Source: G963675935 sp963823895
GTDB taxonomy: Bacteria; Planctomycetota; Planctomycetia; Pirellulales; Thermoguttaceae
Length of the DNA stretch: 64,000 nucleotides
Assembly: GCA_963823895.1 (NCBI GenBank)
Contig: CAWGNG010000021.1
Location: 227,211 to 291,210 of the forward strand
Reading direction: 5' to 3'
The notes below the pieces were generated by a model, which did no database searches, was not told the origin of the DNA, and saw only the letters and a program-made list of their open reading frames with translations. Positions 16,372-25,572 of this stretch are shown here, piece after piece. Numbering within the stretch: position 1 is the stretch's first letter; every line of letters begins with the position of its first letter. A program made the position numbers and the translations under genes.

Positions 16372-19056
16372 TTACTTCTTGGTTCTCCCAGCGTCCTTTT
16401 TTGAGCCGCTCGACGACTCGGCACTTGTGGCGGCAGGCGGATCCCACGGCTTTTGGCCGGGAAGCCGAGTCAAGAGCCATCGCCAGAAAGCGATGTTGTC
16501 GGCAACCGCTCCGTCGGGTGTCTGCAAGTTCTCGTTCGCGGCAAAATGCGTGTCGCCGATCACGAAAACTCCACCCGACCCGTCGGGGTGGTAAACGACG
16601 ATGGGAAGCTCGGTGTTTCGGTCGGACCAGTAAATCCACGGCTGCACGGCAGAGCCGTCGGCGTCGATCGGCCAGCCGGCGTAGAACTGAACGTATCGAT
16701 TGTTGGTACTCTCGGAAAACGTCTGCCGGAAGCTGCCCAATGGCGGAAATTCGCGGGCGGTCTCGGCCGGCAGGACCGGCGAGTGGGGGACGGTGAAGCC
16801 GAAGTCGGCCAACAGCGGAGCGATCGACCGCGACTCTTCGCCGCCGACCATGCACAGGAAAGTCCCGCCGCCGTGAACGAATTGCTTTACGGCAGCGAGC
16901 TCCGCTGAGGAGAACTCACGCGACGGCGCGATCGAGACAAACAGCCGGCAACGTTCCAATCGTTCCGGGGTTACATCGGGCGCCAGCAGCGGCAGGTATC
17001 CTTGCCGCATCAGCGTTCGCTCGAACTCGGCGATGCCGTGGTTCACGCCGCGCTCGATCTGCGAATCGCTCTGGTAGGCTTCCAAGTGGGAGGCGTCGAT
17101 GTAGGCGACGTTGCCGCCGGATTTGATCGAACGCCAGTCCGGCAGCACGCGGCTCGACGAATGGCCGGCGGTCACGCAGCAGAGAAGTGACACGCCGAGG
17201 ACCGCCGGGGTCAGCATCGTCTGCCACGCCGCCGGCCGGGCCGCCATGAGCGCCAGCATCGCCAAAAGCGTCGCCAAAATCAGCCATTGCCGCCACGCCG
17301 CCTGCGGGCTGGATGGCCGGTTGGCAAGATACGAGAGCAAGCGGCCGGCGAAGGGAAAGGCGGCGGGCAATCCGTCGTTTTGCAGCGGCAACGTATCGCC
17401 GAGCACGAAAACGCGCCCGCGGCCAACCGTCTGCTCGGCCGCCAACACCAGATCGCCGAGCCGGTCGCCGACGGCGTACGACCGGCCGCCGGTCGAGATG
17501 GCGTCATTGCCCGGATCGCTCCAGCCCCAGCGTCCCACGAGCGCGGGTCGGGCGGGCCAACTCGTGCGGATCGAAGAGCCCAACTGGATGCCGAATTGGT
17601 TTCGCAGGTCGTCGATCCCCATCATGGCCGGATGCGCCATGACGTCGTAGGACTGTTCCCAATTGCAAACGCGGGGAACCGCGGTGTCGAAACGCACCTC
17701 CATCGCCGACGGCGCCAGCACGTCGTTGAAACTACTCGACGAATCCTTTTCGCGGATCGCCGGCTCGGCCGCCAGCAGGAGCGAGCCGCCGCCACGAACG
17801 TAATCCCACACACGATCGAGCGTCTTCTGCGGCCAGGGCTGATCGGGATGAATCAGCAACAGGACATCGGCTTTGGCAAGATCGGCTTCCGCGAGGTCTT
17901 TCGAGTGCTGGAACTTGCCCCCAAGACTTTCGACGAAGAGCGGCAACATGCCGAAACGGCCGTCGATCGGCGAGTCGTACTCCGGCTTGAGCCAGTTGAG
18001 ATAACCGTGGTCGTAGGCGACGATCTTCTTGCCGGTCAGGTCTGAATGGTTGCCGCCCAACGTTGCCAGCAGTGTGACGGCAACCGCCAACATCGGGGGA
18101 CCAAAGTGGAAGAGCATCTCCTTCGCCAGCACCGAGCCCGGCACCTCCTCCTTTTCCTCGCGGGCCTTCCGCCGCTTTAGTTCCTCGGGATCGATCTCGA
18201 CGACGAACAGCCAGGGCGAATTGCGAACCATCGCCGCAACAATCACGATGTCGATGAACATCGCCGCCAGCGGCACGTTCCAAGGGATGAGCGTTCGCAA
18301 GCCGTTCGTCCACGTCCAAATTCCGACGTTACTGATGTCGGACGCCGGCGGCAGGACCACGGGGGGAAGCAGGGCGAGCAACTTTTCCGAATAGGCAAGC
18401 AGCACCAAGTAAACAAAATGGCCAAGGAGAATCGTCGCCGCCATCCACAGAGCACGAGAGCGACGCGGGGGAACGGTACAGATTATCCAGCCTGTGTAAA
18501 CGGCGAAAGTGAGGATCAGGAAGTCGATCCCGCCGAAAGTCGCGCCGACTTCCAAGCGAGAGCCGGCCAATCCGCCGGCCGCACGTCCCATCAGCCATCC
18601 GAGCCCTTCGGCGGCGTGCCAGACCGTCAGAACTGTGGTAGACGCGAGGCGAAAGCAGCCGAGCGCCGCCGTGCTCAGCGCGGCGATCAAGGCCACGCGA
18701 GCCGGTAGGCCGCGACTAACCTGGGCGATTGCCGCCAGCACGACGGCGATGGCCAACACGTTGAGCGTGGGGATGGCCGAAGCGGTGAAGAGAAGCCCCA
18801 CAATCACCCCGCTTGCGAGAACTGCCCAAGTTCCGAACGAACGGGCGTTCCTCGGCCGCGTGGCGATCAACGCAACCGCCAGCGCGAGCCACGTTCGCGC
18901 ACGCTGAAGAGGATGTGCGACGAGCCCGGTCGAGCCGGCCGCGAACCAGGCCGCAGCCATGCCCGCCGTGAGCATCACGATGGCGTGGGCGGGAACGGCC
19001 GCAGCGGGCTCTTGCCGGGCGTCGTTGGGGATGTCGTTCGCGGGCGCCGTTGTCAT
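16372..19056 (-). CDS. Large membrane protein with two DUF4350/GATase-like domains (first of a tandem pair)
   Basis: 894 residues. The first third holds about eight to ten hydrophobic segments. Then comes A-D-V-L-L-L-I-H-P-D-Q-P with G-G-G-S-L-L-L-A-A-E-P (about 395-435), and a second similar block, R-L-F-V-S-I-A-P-S-R-E-F with G-G-G-T-F-L-C-M-V-G-G (about 690-735). A near-C-terminal V-F-V-I-G-D-T-H-F-A segment resembles a third partial unit. The gene is a paralogue in architecture of the next gene downstream, with which it probably forms an operon ending in cysK. I do not know its function. Confidence 0.6.
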   Translation of the reverse strand: MTTAPANDIPNDARQEPAAAVPAHAIVMLTAGMAAAWFAAGSTGLVAHPLQRARTWLALAVALIATRPRNARSFGTWAVLASGVIVGLLFTASAIPTLNVLAIAVVLAAIAQVSRGLPARVALIAALSTAALGCFRLASTTVLTVWHAAEGLGWLMGRAAGGLAGSRLEVGATFGGIDFLILTFAVYTGWIICTVPPRRSRALWMAATILLGHFVYLVLLAYSEKLLALLPPVVLPPASDISNVGIWTWTNGLRTLIPWNVPLAAMFIDIVIVAAMVRNSPWLFVVEIDPEELKRRKAREEKEEVPGSVLAKEMLFHFGPPMLAVAVTLLATLGGNHSDLTGKKIVAYDHGYLNWLKPEYDSPIDGRFGMLPLFVESLGGKFQHSKDLAEADLAKADVLLLIHPDQPWPQKTLDRVWDYVRGGGSLLLAAEPAIREKDSSSSFNDVLAPSAMEVRFDTAVPRVCNWEQSYDVMAHPAMMGIDDLRNQFGIQLGSSIRTSWPARPALVGRWGWSDPGNDAISTGGRSYAVGDRLGDLVLAAEQTVGRGRVFVLGDTLPLQNDGLPAAFPFAGRLLSYLANRPSSPQAAWRQWLILATLLAMLALMAARPAAWQTMLTPAVLGVSLLCCVTAGHSSSRVLPDWRSIKSGGNVAYIDASHLEAYQSDSQIERGVNHGIAEFERTLMRQGYLPLLAPDVTPERLERCRLFVSIAPSREFSSAELAAVKQFVHGGGTFLCMVGGEESRSIAPLLADFGFTVPHSPVLPAETAREFPPLGSFRQTFSESTNNRYVQFYAGWPIDADGSAVQPWIYWSDRNTELPIVVYHPDGSGGVFVIGDTHFAANENLQTPDGAVADNIAFWRWLLTRLPGQKPWDPPAATSAESSSGSKKDAGRTKK

Positions 19057-19130
19057 GCTACATCATCCATGAGAACGAGTAGTATGTTCTTGACGGCACG
19101 ATTCGGCAAGGGGAGTCATGGCGGACGGGT

Positions 19131-19157
19131 CCCCGCGTGGACGCGGGGGCTAAACGG
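19131..19157. repeat. Palindromic repeat family E, intergenic copy
   Basis: CCCCGCGTGGACGCGGGGGC followed by TAAACGG, the same core as at 15364-15390 and 23776-23800; it lies between the acyl-CoA synthetase stop and the 894-residue gene start. Confidence 0.75.
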
Positions 19158-19177
19158 TGAAGGCAACTGCTGTTCGA

Positions 19178-21328
19178 TCACTCCGCCGTCGGGCGTTTCA
19201 ACATGATGCGGCTGTCGGCCACCGAGCAGCCGGCGCCCTTGCAGTGGACGATCAACGGGTTGATGTCCAACTCCGAAATCTCCGGATGGTTGCACACCAT
19301 CGCCGACAGCCGCAAGAGCGTATCGACGATCGCCGGAACATCGGAGGGGGGATTGCCGCGGAAGCCGTCGAGCACTTTGAAAGCGCGGATCTCGTGAACC
19401 ATGCGCTCGGCCGAAATCTGCCACATCGGCGCCAGACGGAACGAGACGTCCTTGAGCACTTCGACGAGCGTTCCGCCCAGTCCGAACATCATCAGCGGTC
19501 CGAAGCGCGAATCGCGGCTGGCGCCCAAGATCACCTCGACGCCTTTGCGGGCCATCTCCTCGATCAGAATCCCTTCGATCTTCGCGCCGGGAACCGCCTT
19601 CTCCACGTTCCGCAGGATCTTGCGATGAGCCGCGCGGGCCTCGTCGCCGCCGTGAACGTTCAGGATCACCCCGCCGGCGTCGTACTTGTGAACCATGTCG
19701 GCCGACATGACTTTCATCACGACGGGCGAGCCGAACGACTCGGCGACTTGTGTCGCTTCGTCCTCGCTCTGTACAATCTGGCTGCGGAGCAACGGCAAGC
19801 GATAGCACGTCAGCAACGGCCGGCACTCGGCTTGCGTCAGATAGCGTTTCGGATGATCGTTCAACAGATCGGCGATCATCTTCTTGGCGCCGGCCACGTC
19901 GAGATCGTCGAAGGTGGTCATCTGGCGGCGGGGGATTTCCAGCGAGTTGACCAGCCAATGGGCGGCGGCCAGGCTCTTCACGCCGTCCTCGGGGAACGGA
20001 TAATTCGGCACGCCCGCCGTGCGAAGAATCTTCGCCCCCAACGCCACGTCGCGGGCGCCCATGAACGAGCAGATCACCGGCTTGCTGATCCCCTTGATGG
20101 CCTCGGGCACGGCGGCGGCGGTCTCCTCGATGTCGGTCATCGACTGCGGCGTGAGAATCACCAGGCCCATGTCGACGTTTTCGTCCTCCAGCACGGTTCG
20201 CAGCGCGGCCTTGTAGCGGTCGGCGCGGGCATCGCCGATCACATCGACCGGATTGCGGAGCGAGGCGGTGGCCGGCAGGGCGGGCTTAAGTTTCGCCTTC
20301 GTGGCGTCGCTAAGCTCGGCGAGCTTCAGGTTGTGCCGGACGGCGGCGTCGGTGGCCATGATGCCCGGGCCGCCGGCGTTGGTGACGATGGCGATGCGTC
20401 CGCCCCGCGGCAGCGGCTGCATGGTGTAGAGGGCGGCGTAGTCGAACAGTTCGGCGATCGTCTCGACCCGCTGCACGCCGCTTTGGGCCAGCAGTGCGTT
20501 ATAGACCGAGTCGGAGCCGGCCAACGAGCCGGTATGGCTGCTGACCGCCTTCGCCCCCTCGGGCGACCGGCCCGACTTGAGGCAGAGCATCGGCTTGTGC
20601 GTTTCCCAGAAAATATCCCGCACCGTCTCGATGAATCGCCGCCCGTTGGTCACGTCTTCCAGGTACATGGCGATGACCTTCGTCTTTTCGTCCTTGGCGA
20701 GATAATCGAGCAGGTCGATCTCATTGACGTCGGCCTTGTTGCCGAAGCTGATGAACTTGCTGAAGCCCATCTGCCGCTCTTCGGCGTAATCGAGAACTGA
20801 GGTGCAGAGCGCGCCGCTTTGCGAGATGAAGGCGAGGTTTCCGGGCTCGGGCATCTTGCGGCCGAACGCGGCGTTCATCGAGACGGTCGGGTCGGTGTTG
20901 ATGATTCCGAGACAGTTGGGGCCGATCAACGGAATGCCCGCCTCACGCACTTTTGCGGCCAGCTCTTGTTCGAGGACGAGCCCTTCGCCGCCGATCTCTT
21001 TGAAGCCCGCCGAAATCACCACCAACCCCTTGACGGCCTTGGCGATCGCTTCGTCGACCACGCGGAGAATGGCCGCCGACGGCACGATCAGCACCGCCAG
21101 ATCGACGTCGCCGGGAATCTCCATCAACGAACCATAGGCATGAACGCCGAAGATCGACTTTGCCTTCGGATTTACCGGATAGACCGACCCTTTGAACTCG
21201 GCGAAAATCAGGTTGCGGAAGATGTCATTGCCGACGGTGCCGGGGCGGGTCGATGCCCCCACGACGGCGATCGATTGCGGGTGAAATACCGGGTCAAGCT
21301 TGGCGGCGAGCGCGGAGTGGTCTTTCAT
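19178..21328 (-). CDS. ADP-forming acyl-CoA synthetase (acetate-CoA ligase type, fused alpha and beta)
   Basis: 716 residues, normal for fused enzymes. Order: CoA-binding domain (S-I-A-V-V-G-A-S near 20), succinyl-CoA-ligase-like domains (G-P-N-C-L-G and I-S-Q-S-G-A-L), the phosphorylated histidine in V-S-S-H-T-G-S-L-A-G (His265), then the ATP-grasp half from about residue 490 with V-V-M-K-V, H-K-Y-D-A-G-G-V and G-L-G-G-T. It converts acyl-CoA, ADP and phosphate to acid, CoA and ATP or the reverse. It may make ATP from acetyl-CoA or activate organic acids. It sits 121 bases from each neighbour on the same strand. Confidence 0.9.
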   Translation of the reverse strand: MKDHSALAAKLDPVFHPQSIAVVGASTRPGTVGNDIFRNLIFAEFKGSVYPVNPKAKSIFGVHAYGSLMEIPGDVDLAVLIVPSAAILRVVDEAIAKAVKGLVVISAGFKEIGGEGLVLEQELAAKVREAGIPLIGPNCLGIINTDPTVSMNAAFGRKMPEPGNLAFISQSGALCTSVLDYAEERQMGFSKFISFGNKADVNEIDLLDYLAKDEKTKVIAMYLEDVTNGRRFIETVRDIFWETHKPMLCLKSGRSPEGAKAVSSHTGSLAGSDSVYNALLAQSGVQRVETIAELFDYAALYTMQPLPRGGRIAIVTNAGGPGIMATDAAVRHNLKLAELSDATKAKLKPALPATASLRNPVDVIGDARADRYKAALRTVLEDENVDMGLVILTPQSMTDIEETAAAVPEAIKGISKPVICSFMGARDVALGAKILRTAGVPNYPFPEDGVKSLAAAHWLVNSLEIPRRQMTTFDDLDVAGAKKMIADLLNDHPKRYLTQAECRPLLTCYRLPLLRSQIVQSEDEATQVAESFGSPVVMKVMSADMVHKYDAGGVILNVHGGDEARAAHRKILRNVEKAVPGAKIEGILIEEMARKGVEVILGASRDSRFGPLMMFGLGGTLVEVLKDVSFRLAPMWQISAERMVHEIRAFKVLDGFRGNPPSDVPAIVDTLLRLSAMVCNHPEISELDINPLIVHCKGAGCSVADSRIMLKRPTAE

Positions 21329-21449
21329 GATGTTGCAGAGAACCTCTTCTCATTGGCGGGCGAATTCCGGGACGGGAATCTCTCAGTATCGCGCCGGCTC
21401 GATTTCGCCGCAAGAACCCCGCGTCGGGGGATTCCGGCCACTCTATGGT

Positions 21450-22193
21450 CTACGAACAATCGCCCCACTGTTCGACCTCCATCCGCAGAATCTCCCGCTG
21501 CCAGCCCTCTTCGTGGATCGGCCAGCCCTGAACGAGGCTCGGGCCTTCGCGGGTCTGCAGCGGGCGGCAACGCTCGTGGACGCTGCTCCAGCACTCGATT
21601 TCGGCCCGGGACGGCGGCGGCACGCGGCCGGAGACGTTGCTGCGGCGAAATGAGAGCCGCTGCTGGTCGAAAATGCTGATGACCACCGGCGGCCGGCACT
21701 CCAACATTCGCCGAGCGATCAGTTCGTGGCTGGCGGTTTGGTAGCGGTTTTTCAGGATGAGCAGATCCCACTGGCACGCGGCGGCGTCGGCGGCGAACCA
21801 TTGGGTTGGCAGCAGCAGCCGACCCGCCAGCCAGTTGGCCACCTGTTCGCGGGCGTTGGCGGCCGTTTCCCGCGGGTCGGCCCCCCACTGGGCGAATACG
21901 CGATGGGCGACGTGCTCGCCGATTTCGTGGGCGATGGCCCAGTGCCGCCGCTCGAAACGCGGCTCGGGCCGGAGCAGGATCGTGGCCCGCGAGCGTGCGG
22001 CCCAGCGGTCCCCCAGCCGAACGTATCTCGCCCGGCCCTCCTGCCGGTCGTCCAGGGCCACAACCAGCCCGAGCGTCTGCGCCATGCTCAGGGCATCGAC
22101 CGGCGGGGTGCGGATGCCCGCCTCGGCAAGGACCTCTTCGACCACGCGGTCCATGCCGGCGGCCAGTTCTTCGCGGGTTAGTTCAGGAAGCAT
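21450..22193 (-). CDS. ImmA/IrrE-like (DUF955) protein with variant metal motif
   Basis: 247 residues. The region H-W-A-I-A-H-E-I-G-E-H (His89, Glu90, His94) resembles the ImmA/IrrE zinc-peptidase helix, but the spacing is HExxxH rather than HExxH. The following helix has N-W-L-A-G-R-L-L-L-P, the family's usual A-N-x-F-A-A-x-L-L-M-P position. ImmA/IrrE proteins cut repressors in response to stress. There is no helix-turn-helix fused here and no repressor gene adjacent. Start 22193 has GAAGGGGC upstream. It may be an altered or inactive peptidase. Confidence 0.65.
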   Translation of the reverse strand: MLPELTREELAAGMDRVVEEVLAEAGIRTPPVDALSMAQTLGLVVALDDRQEGRARYVRLGDRWAARSRATILLRPEPRFERRHWAIAHEIGEHVAHRVFAQWGADPRETAANAREQVANWLAGRLLLPTQWFAADAAACQWDLLILKNRYQTASHELIARRMLECRPPVVISIFDQQRLSFRRSNVSGRVPPPSRAEIECWSSVHERCRPLQTREGPSLVQGWPIHEEGWQREILRMEVEQWGDCS

Positions 22194-22351
22194 GGTGAGC
22201 CCCTTCAACGTTAAATGTACTTATGTATACTATATCACGCGGATCGTGCCGGCACAAGCCGCCGGATTGTGCCACTTACCTCTGTGATTCGGATGGGGTA
22301 CGATGCAGGGACTGTAAACACCGCTATTGCCTTCTTTGCTTCTCGTTCACC

Positions 22352-23749
22352 GTGGCTCATAAAATCAAACCGCACACCTACGCCCTGATCAGCCTCGGCT
22401 GCCCTAAGAACCTCGTCGATAGCGAGCGGATGGCTGGGCTCCTGCAATTGGGCGGCTATCGGTTGGTCGACGATCCCCGCGGCGCCGAGCTGGCGGTGAT
22501 CAACACGTGCGGGTTCATTGCCGACGCCCGGGCGGAATCGTGCGATGCGATCGAAGAGATGCTGCGGCTGAAAAAGCAGGGGCGGCTGGGGCGGGTCATC
22601 GTTGCCGGATGTCTTGCCGAACGCCAGCGGGAGAAATTGCTCGAGCGGTATCCGGAAATCGATCAACTGCTCGGCGTTTTTGCGCGGGACGAGGTCGCCA
22701 ACGTTGTTACACGATTGGATGGGAAAAAAGGGGACAGTCCCCGTTTGCCGGAATCGCCCGAAGCGAGCTTCGCAGAAAAGAGGAGCGTCCCTCTTTTCCC
22801 ACCGGCGCCGAAGCAGCCACTGCCCGACAACGGCCGGCTGCGGATTACTCTTCCGCACTTGGCGTACCTGAAAATCGCCGAGGGCTGCAACCGGCTGTGC
22901 AGTTTCTGCTCGATCCCGCAAATGCGCGGCCCTTATGCCAGCAAGCCGATCGAGCAAGTCGTGGCCGAGGCCGAGGAACTTGCCGCCGACGGCGTCCACG
23001 AGCTTGTGCTGGTCGCCCAGGACACGACTTTCTACGGGCTGGACACCGATAGCCGGCCTCGGCTCGCCGAACTTCTTCGCCGGCTGGAGGAGATCGATGG
23101 CCTGGCGTGGATTCGGCTGATGTACTTGTATCCCGCCCACATCACCGACGAACTGGTCGATGTGATCGCCTCTGGCAGGAAAATCCTGCCGTATCTGGAC
23201 GTGCCGTTGCAGCACATCAACGATGAAGTGTTGCAGCGGATGCGGCGGCGAGTCGGCCGGGGCGAAACCGAACAGTTGCTCGAACGCCTTCGCGGGCGGA
23301 TCGACTCGCTGGTGTTGCGAACCACGCTGATGACGGGTTTTCCCGGCGAAACCGAGGGGCAATTCGAGGAACTGCTCGATTTTGTCAGGCGGTGGCGGTT
23401 CGAGCGGCTGGGCGCGTTCGCCTACTGCGACGAGCCGGGCACTCCCGCCGTTGAGCTTGACGGGCATCTGCCGGAAAGGGTAAAACAGGCTCGCCGCGAT
23501 CGGCTAATGGCGGTGCAGCAGGAGATCGCCTTCGCCTGGAACGCCTCGCAAGTGGGACGACGGTTGGATGTGATGATCGACCGTTGCATTTCGGCCGAGG
23601 AAAACGCCTATGTGGGGCGAAGTTACGCCGACGCCCCCGAGGTGGACGGTCAGGTTTACGTGACCGGCGAGGGCCTCGTGCCCGGCCAAATCGTGGCGTG
23701 CGAGGTTGTCGCCGCGGAGAATTATGATTTAATAGCGGTCAATGTTTAG
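22352..23749 (+). CDS. rimO: Ribosomal protein S12 methylthiotransferase
   Basis: 465 residues from a GTG start. The N-terminal iron-sulfur domain has S-L-G-C-P-K-N, I-N-T-C-G-F and A-G-C-L-A-E; the radical SAM cluster is C-N-R-L-C-S-F-C (Cys179, Cys183, Cys186) followed by the RimO-specific S-I-P-Q-M-R-G. A TRAM domain closes the protein. It adds a methylthio group to Asp88-equivalent of ribosomal protein S12. An ATG at 22223 in frame would add 43 cysteine-rich residues of no family character; the start at 22352 is therefore preferred although its ribosome site is weak. Residues about 124-150 are coded by a dispersed palindromic repeat. Confidence 0.9.
   Translation: MAHKIKPHTYALISLGCPKNLVDSERMAGLLQLGGYRLVDDPRGAELAVINTCGFIADARAESCDAIEEMLRLKKQGRLGRVIVAGCLAERQREKLLERYPEIDQLLGVFARDEVANVVTRLDGKKGDSPRLPESPEASFAEKRSVPLFPPAPKQPLPDNGRLRITLPHLAYLKIAEGCNRLCSFCSIPQMRGPYASKPIEQVVAEAEELAADGVHELVLVAQDTTFYGLDTDSRPRLAELLRRLEEIDGLAWIRLMYLYPAHITDELVDVIASGRKILPYLDVPLQHINDEVLQRMRRRVGRGETEQLLERLRGRIDSLVLRTTLMTGFPGETEGQFEELLDFVRRWRFERLGAFAYCDEPGTPAVELDGHLPERVKQARRDRLMAVQQEIAFAWNASQVGRRLDVMIDRCISAEENAYVGRSYADAPEVDGQVYVTGEGLVPGQIVACEVVAAENYDLIAVNV
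22721..22800. repeat. Palindromic repeat family B inside rimO
   Basis: GGGAAAAAAGGGGACAGTCC at 22721-22740 is answered by the imperfect inverse AGGAGCGTCCCTCTTTTCCC at 22781-22800. The core GGGACAGTCC recurs at 31550-31606 and a related form upstream of ispD. The rimO frame is kept. Confidence 0.75.
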
Positions 23750-23775
23750 CCCCGGCGTTTTCAGCGGGAGGGACA

Positions 23776-23800
23776 CCGCGCGGACGCGGCGGCTAAACGA
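23776..23800. repeat. Palindromic repeat family E, third copy
   Basis: CCGCGCGGACGCGGCGGCTA followed by AACGA, between rimO and pgsA; same core as the copies near 15365 and 19131. Confidence 0.75.
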
Positions 23801-23824
23801 GGAATACTCCCCACGTGGGTGATT

Positions 23825-24460
23825 ATGTCTACTGACGCCAAGTCCGCGAAACACGTCCGCTCGGCGATGTTCAACTTTCCCAATCAGTTGACCTCGCTGC
23901 GGCTGTTGCTCTCGGTCGTCATGTTCTGCTTCGTCACACAGGATTACTATCTGACGAGCTTCGTGTTGTTCGTGATCGCCGCCGGCACCGATTGGCTCGA
24001 CGGATACTACGCGAGGAAGTATGGCCAAGTCACGACGCTGGGGCGAATCCTTGACCCCTTCGCCGACAAGGTGATCGTCTGCGGCACGTTCATTTTTCTG
24101 GCGGCCGACCCGACCATGCACGGCGTTCCCGGCGGATTGCGGGCGTGGATGGTCGTGGTGATCGTCGGCCGGGAGTTGCTGGTGACGGCGCTGCGGAGCT
24201 TCATCGAGGACCGCGGTTCCGATTTTTCGGCAAAGCTGTCGGGCAAGCTGAAAATGGTGTTCCAGTGCGTCGCCGCCGCCACCTGTCTCTTTTATCTCTA
24301 TTGGTACGAAAGAAAGACGCCGCCGCAGCACATCGCCGACTGCACGTCTGACTGGATGTGGTGGATGCTGGTCGGGTTCGTCTGGTCGTCGGTCGCTTTG
24401 ACGGTGTACTCCGGCCTGGTTTACGTGCGAATGGCGGTGCGGCTGCTGCGAGACGCCTGA
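23825..24460 (+). CDS. pgsA: CDP-diacylglycerol-glycerol-3-phosphate 3-phosphatidyltransferase
   Basis: 211 residues. The CDP-alcohol phosphotransferase signature D-x2-D-G-x2-A-R-x8-G-x3-D-x3-D is complete: D-W-L-D-G-Y-Y-A-R, then G-R-I-L-D-P-F-A-D-K. Several hydrophobic segments fit an integral membrane enzyme. N-terminal F-N-F-P-N-Q-L-T-S-L-R is typical of PgsA. It makes phosphatidylglycerophosphate from CDP-diacylglycerol and glycerol 3-phosphate. A GTG six bases upstream (23819) is an alternative start. Confidence 0.88.
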   Translation: MSTDAKSAKHVRSAMFNFPNQLTSLRLLLSVVMFCFVTQDYYLTSFVLFVIAAGTDWLDGYYARKYGQVTTLGRILDPFADKVIVCGTFIFLAADPTMHGVPGGLRAWMVVVIVGRELLVTALRSFIEDRGSDFSAKLSGKLKMVFQCVAAATCLFYLYWYERKTPPQHIADCTSDWMWWMLVGFVWSSVALTVYSGLVYVRMAVRLLRDA

Positions 24461-24465
24461 GGGAG

Positions 24466-24582
24466 AGGGGGACGGAGGAGGGTGTCGGCAAAGCGTCTTC
24501 CGTCTTGTGGCGACTTTTTCCGACAATGTCCTCCGTCCCTTTTTGTCGATCCAAACAACAGCCCGCCGCTTGCGGCTTCGCA
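24466..24582. repeat. Palindromic repeat around the CPBP gene start
   Basis: GGGACGGAGGA near 24469-24480 is inverted as TCCTCCGTCCC near 24528-24540. It is followed by CCGCTTGCGGCTTCGC (24566-24581), whose reverse complement recurs at the left flank of the ISKra4-like copy near 26770-26785. Together these look like pieces of dispersed repeats. Confidence 0.5.
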
Positions 24583-24587
24583 ACAGC

Positions 24588-25520
24588 ATGAACCCGCCCG
24601 CTTCTGCAAACCTGCCGGAAACGATTGTCGGAACTGTGGCGCTGCTGGCCGTCGTAGGCTGCGTCGTGGTTTGGACGAAGATCGTCATGCGCTGGCATTC
24701 CCGGCTGCCGGTGCTCCCCTATCAGCCGCGCCGACGTGTGCCGTGGCGGACATTCGACGTTATTCTGCTGGCGGCGATGTACATCCTCGTGCCGGCGTTG
24801 GTCGCGCGAATTGCATATTGGTGGTTCGATTTTCCACGCGGCGGCTTATCAGAAACGATCAAGACTGCTCCCCTCAATGCCGAGCATCCCTTGTCGCGAG
24901 TGTTATCGGAGGGCCATGACGTTTGGACGGTGCTGCTGTGCGTGGCCACAGCCGTGATCGTTGCGCCGATCACCGAGGAATTGTTGTTTCGACTGGTATT
25001 GCAGGGATGGCTGGAATCGCTGGAGCGAAGGATGCGCCGACGGATTCCGGCGATGCAGCGACTCCTGGCAGGATTGATGCCTGTAATGACGGTGGCAGTT
25101 CTGTTTGCCGCGATGCACATCCGTAGGTCCGAGCCGCGCGAGGAGTTACCCATCGTTGTGTTTGGACTTAGGGTTGTCTGCGTGTCTGGCTTGCTGACGG
25201 TGCTCGCAGTGCTATTCTGGTTACGGTGTGCCGCCGGAGCGACCTTGGCCGACTTGGGCATCGTGCCGAGCAAACTGGCCGGCGATCTGCGAATTGGCCT
25301 AGTGGCGTTTCTTGCCGTTACGGCGCCGGTCTACATCGTGATGATCGCCGTGAAAGTGCTGTTGCCCGAAGTCGCGGTCGCCGATCCGATTCCCATTCTA
25401 TTTCTGGCAATGGCCTTGGGAATACTGTATTATCGTACGCATCGCATCATCCCTTCGCTCGCCTTGCACATGGCATTTAACGCCGTCGGAGTGTTCATGG
25501 CGATAGCGTCGGCGAAGTAG
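24588..25520 (+). CDS. CPBP-family intramembrane metalloprotease
   Basis: 310 residues with about eight hydrophobic segments. The Abi/CPBP motifs are in order: I-T-E-E-L-L-F-R (the EExxxR motif), F-A-A-M-H near the middle, and the final A-L-H-M-A-F-N (HxxxN). The family includes Rce1-like membrane proteases and bacteriocin-immunity proteins; the substrate here is unknown. Start 24588 is chosen because the 27 residues before it would be coded by repeat sequence. Confidence 0.8.
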   Translation: MNPPASANLPETIVGTVALLAVVGCVVVWTKIVMRWHSRLPVLPYQPRRRVPWRTFDVILLAAMYILVPALVARIAYWWFDFPRGGLSETIKTAPLNAEHPLSRVLSEGHDVWTVLLCVATAVIVAPITEELLFRLVLQGWLESLERRMRRRIPAMQRLLAGLMPVMTVAVLFAAMHIRRSEPREELPIVVFGLRVVCVSGLLTVLAVLFWLRCAAGATLADLGIVPSKLAGDLRIGLVAFLAVTAPVYIVMIAVKVLLPEVAVADPIPILFLAMALGILYYRTHRIIPSLALHMAFNAVGVFMAIASAK

Positions 25521-25572
25521 TTTCTCCTCTCTCCCTTTGGGAGAGGGGACTCATGCTGTGGAGAAGCAAACC

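Noticed and set aside
19157..20800. 547-codon open frame on the plus strand
   Set aside because: It lies opposite the conserved ADP-forming acyl-CoA synthetase and is a by-product of high G+C third positions.
24466..24545. Rho-independent terminator after pgsA
   Set aside because: The stem is imperfect with a large loop and lacks a directly adjoining U-tract on a short hairpin; it fits the dispersed repeats better.
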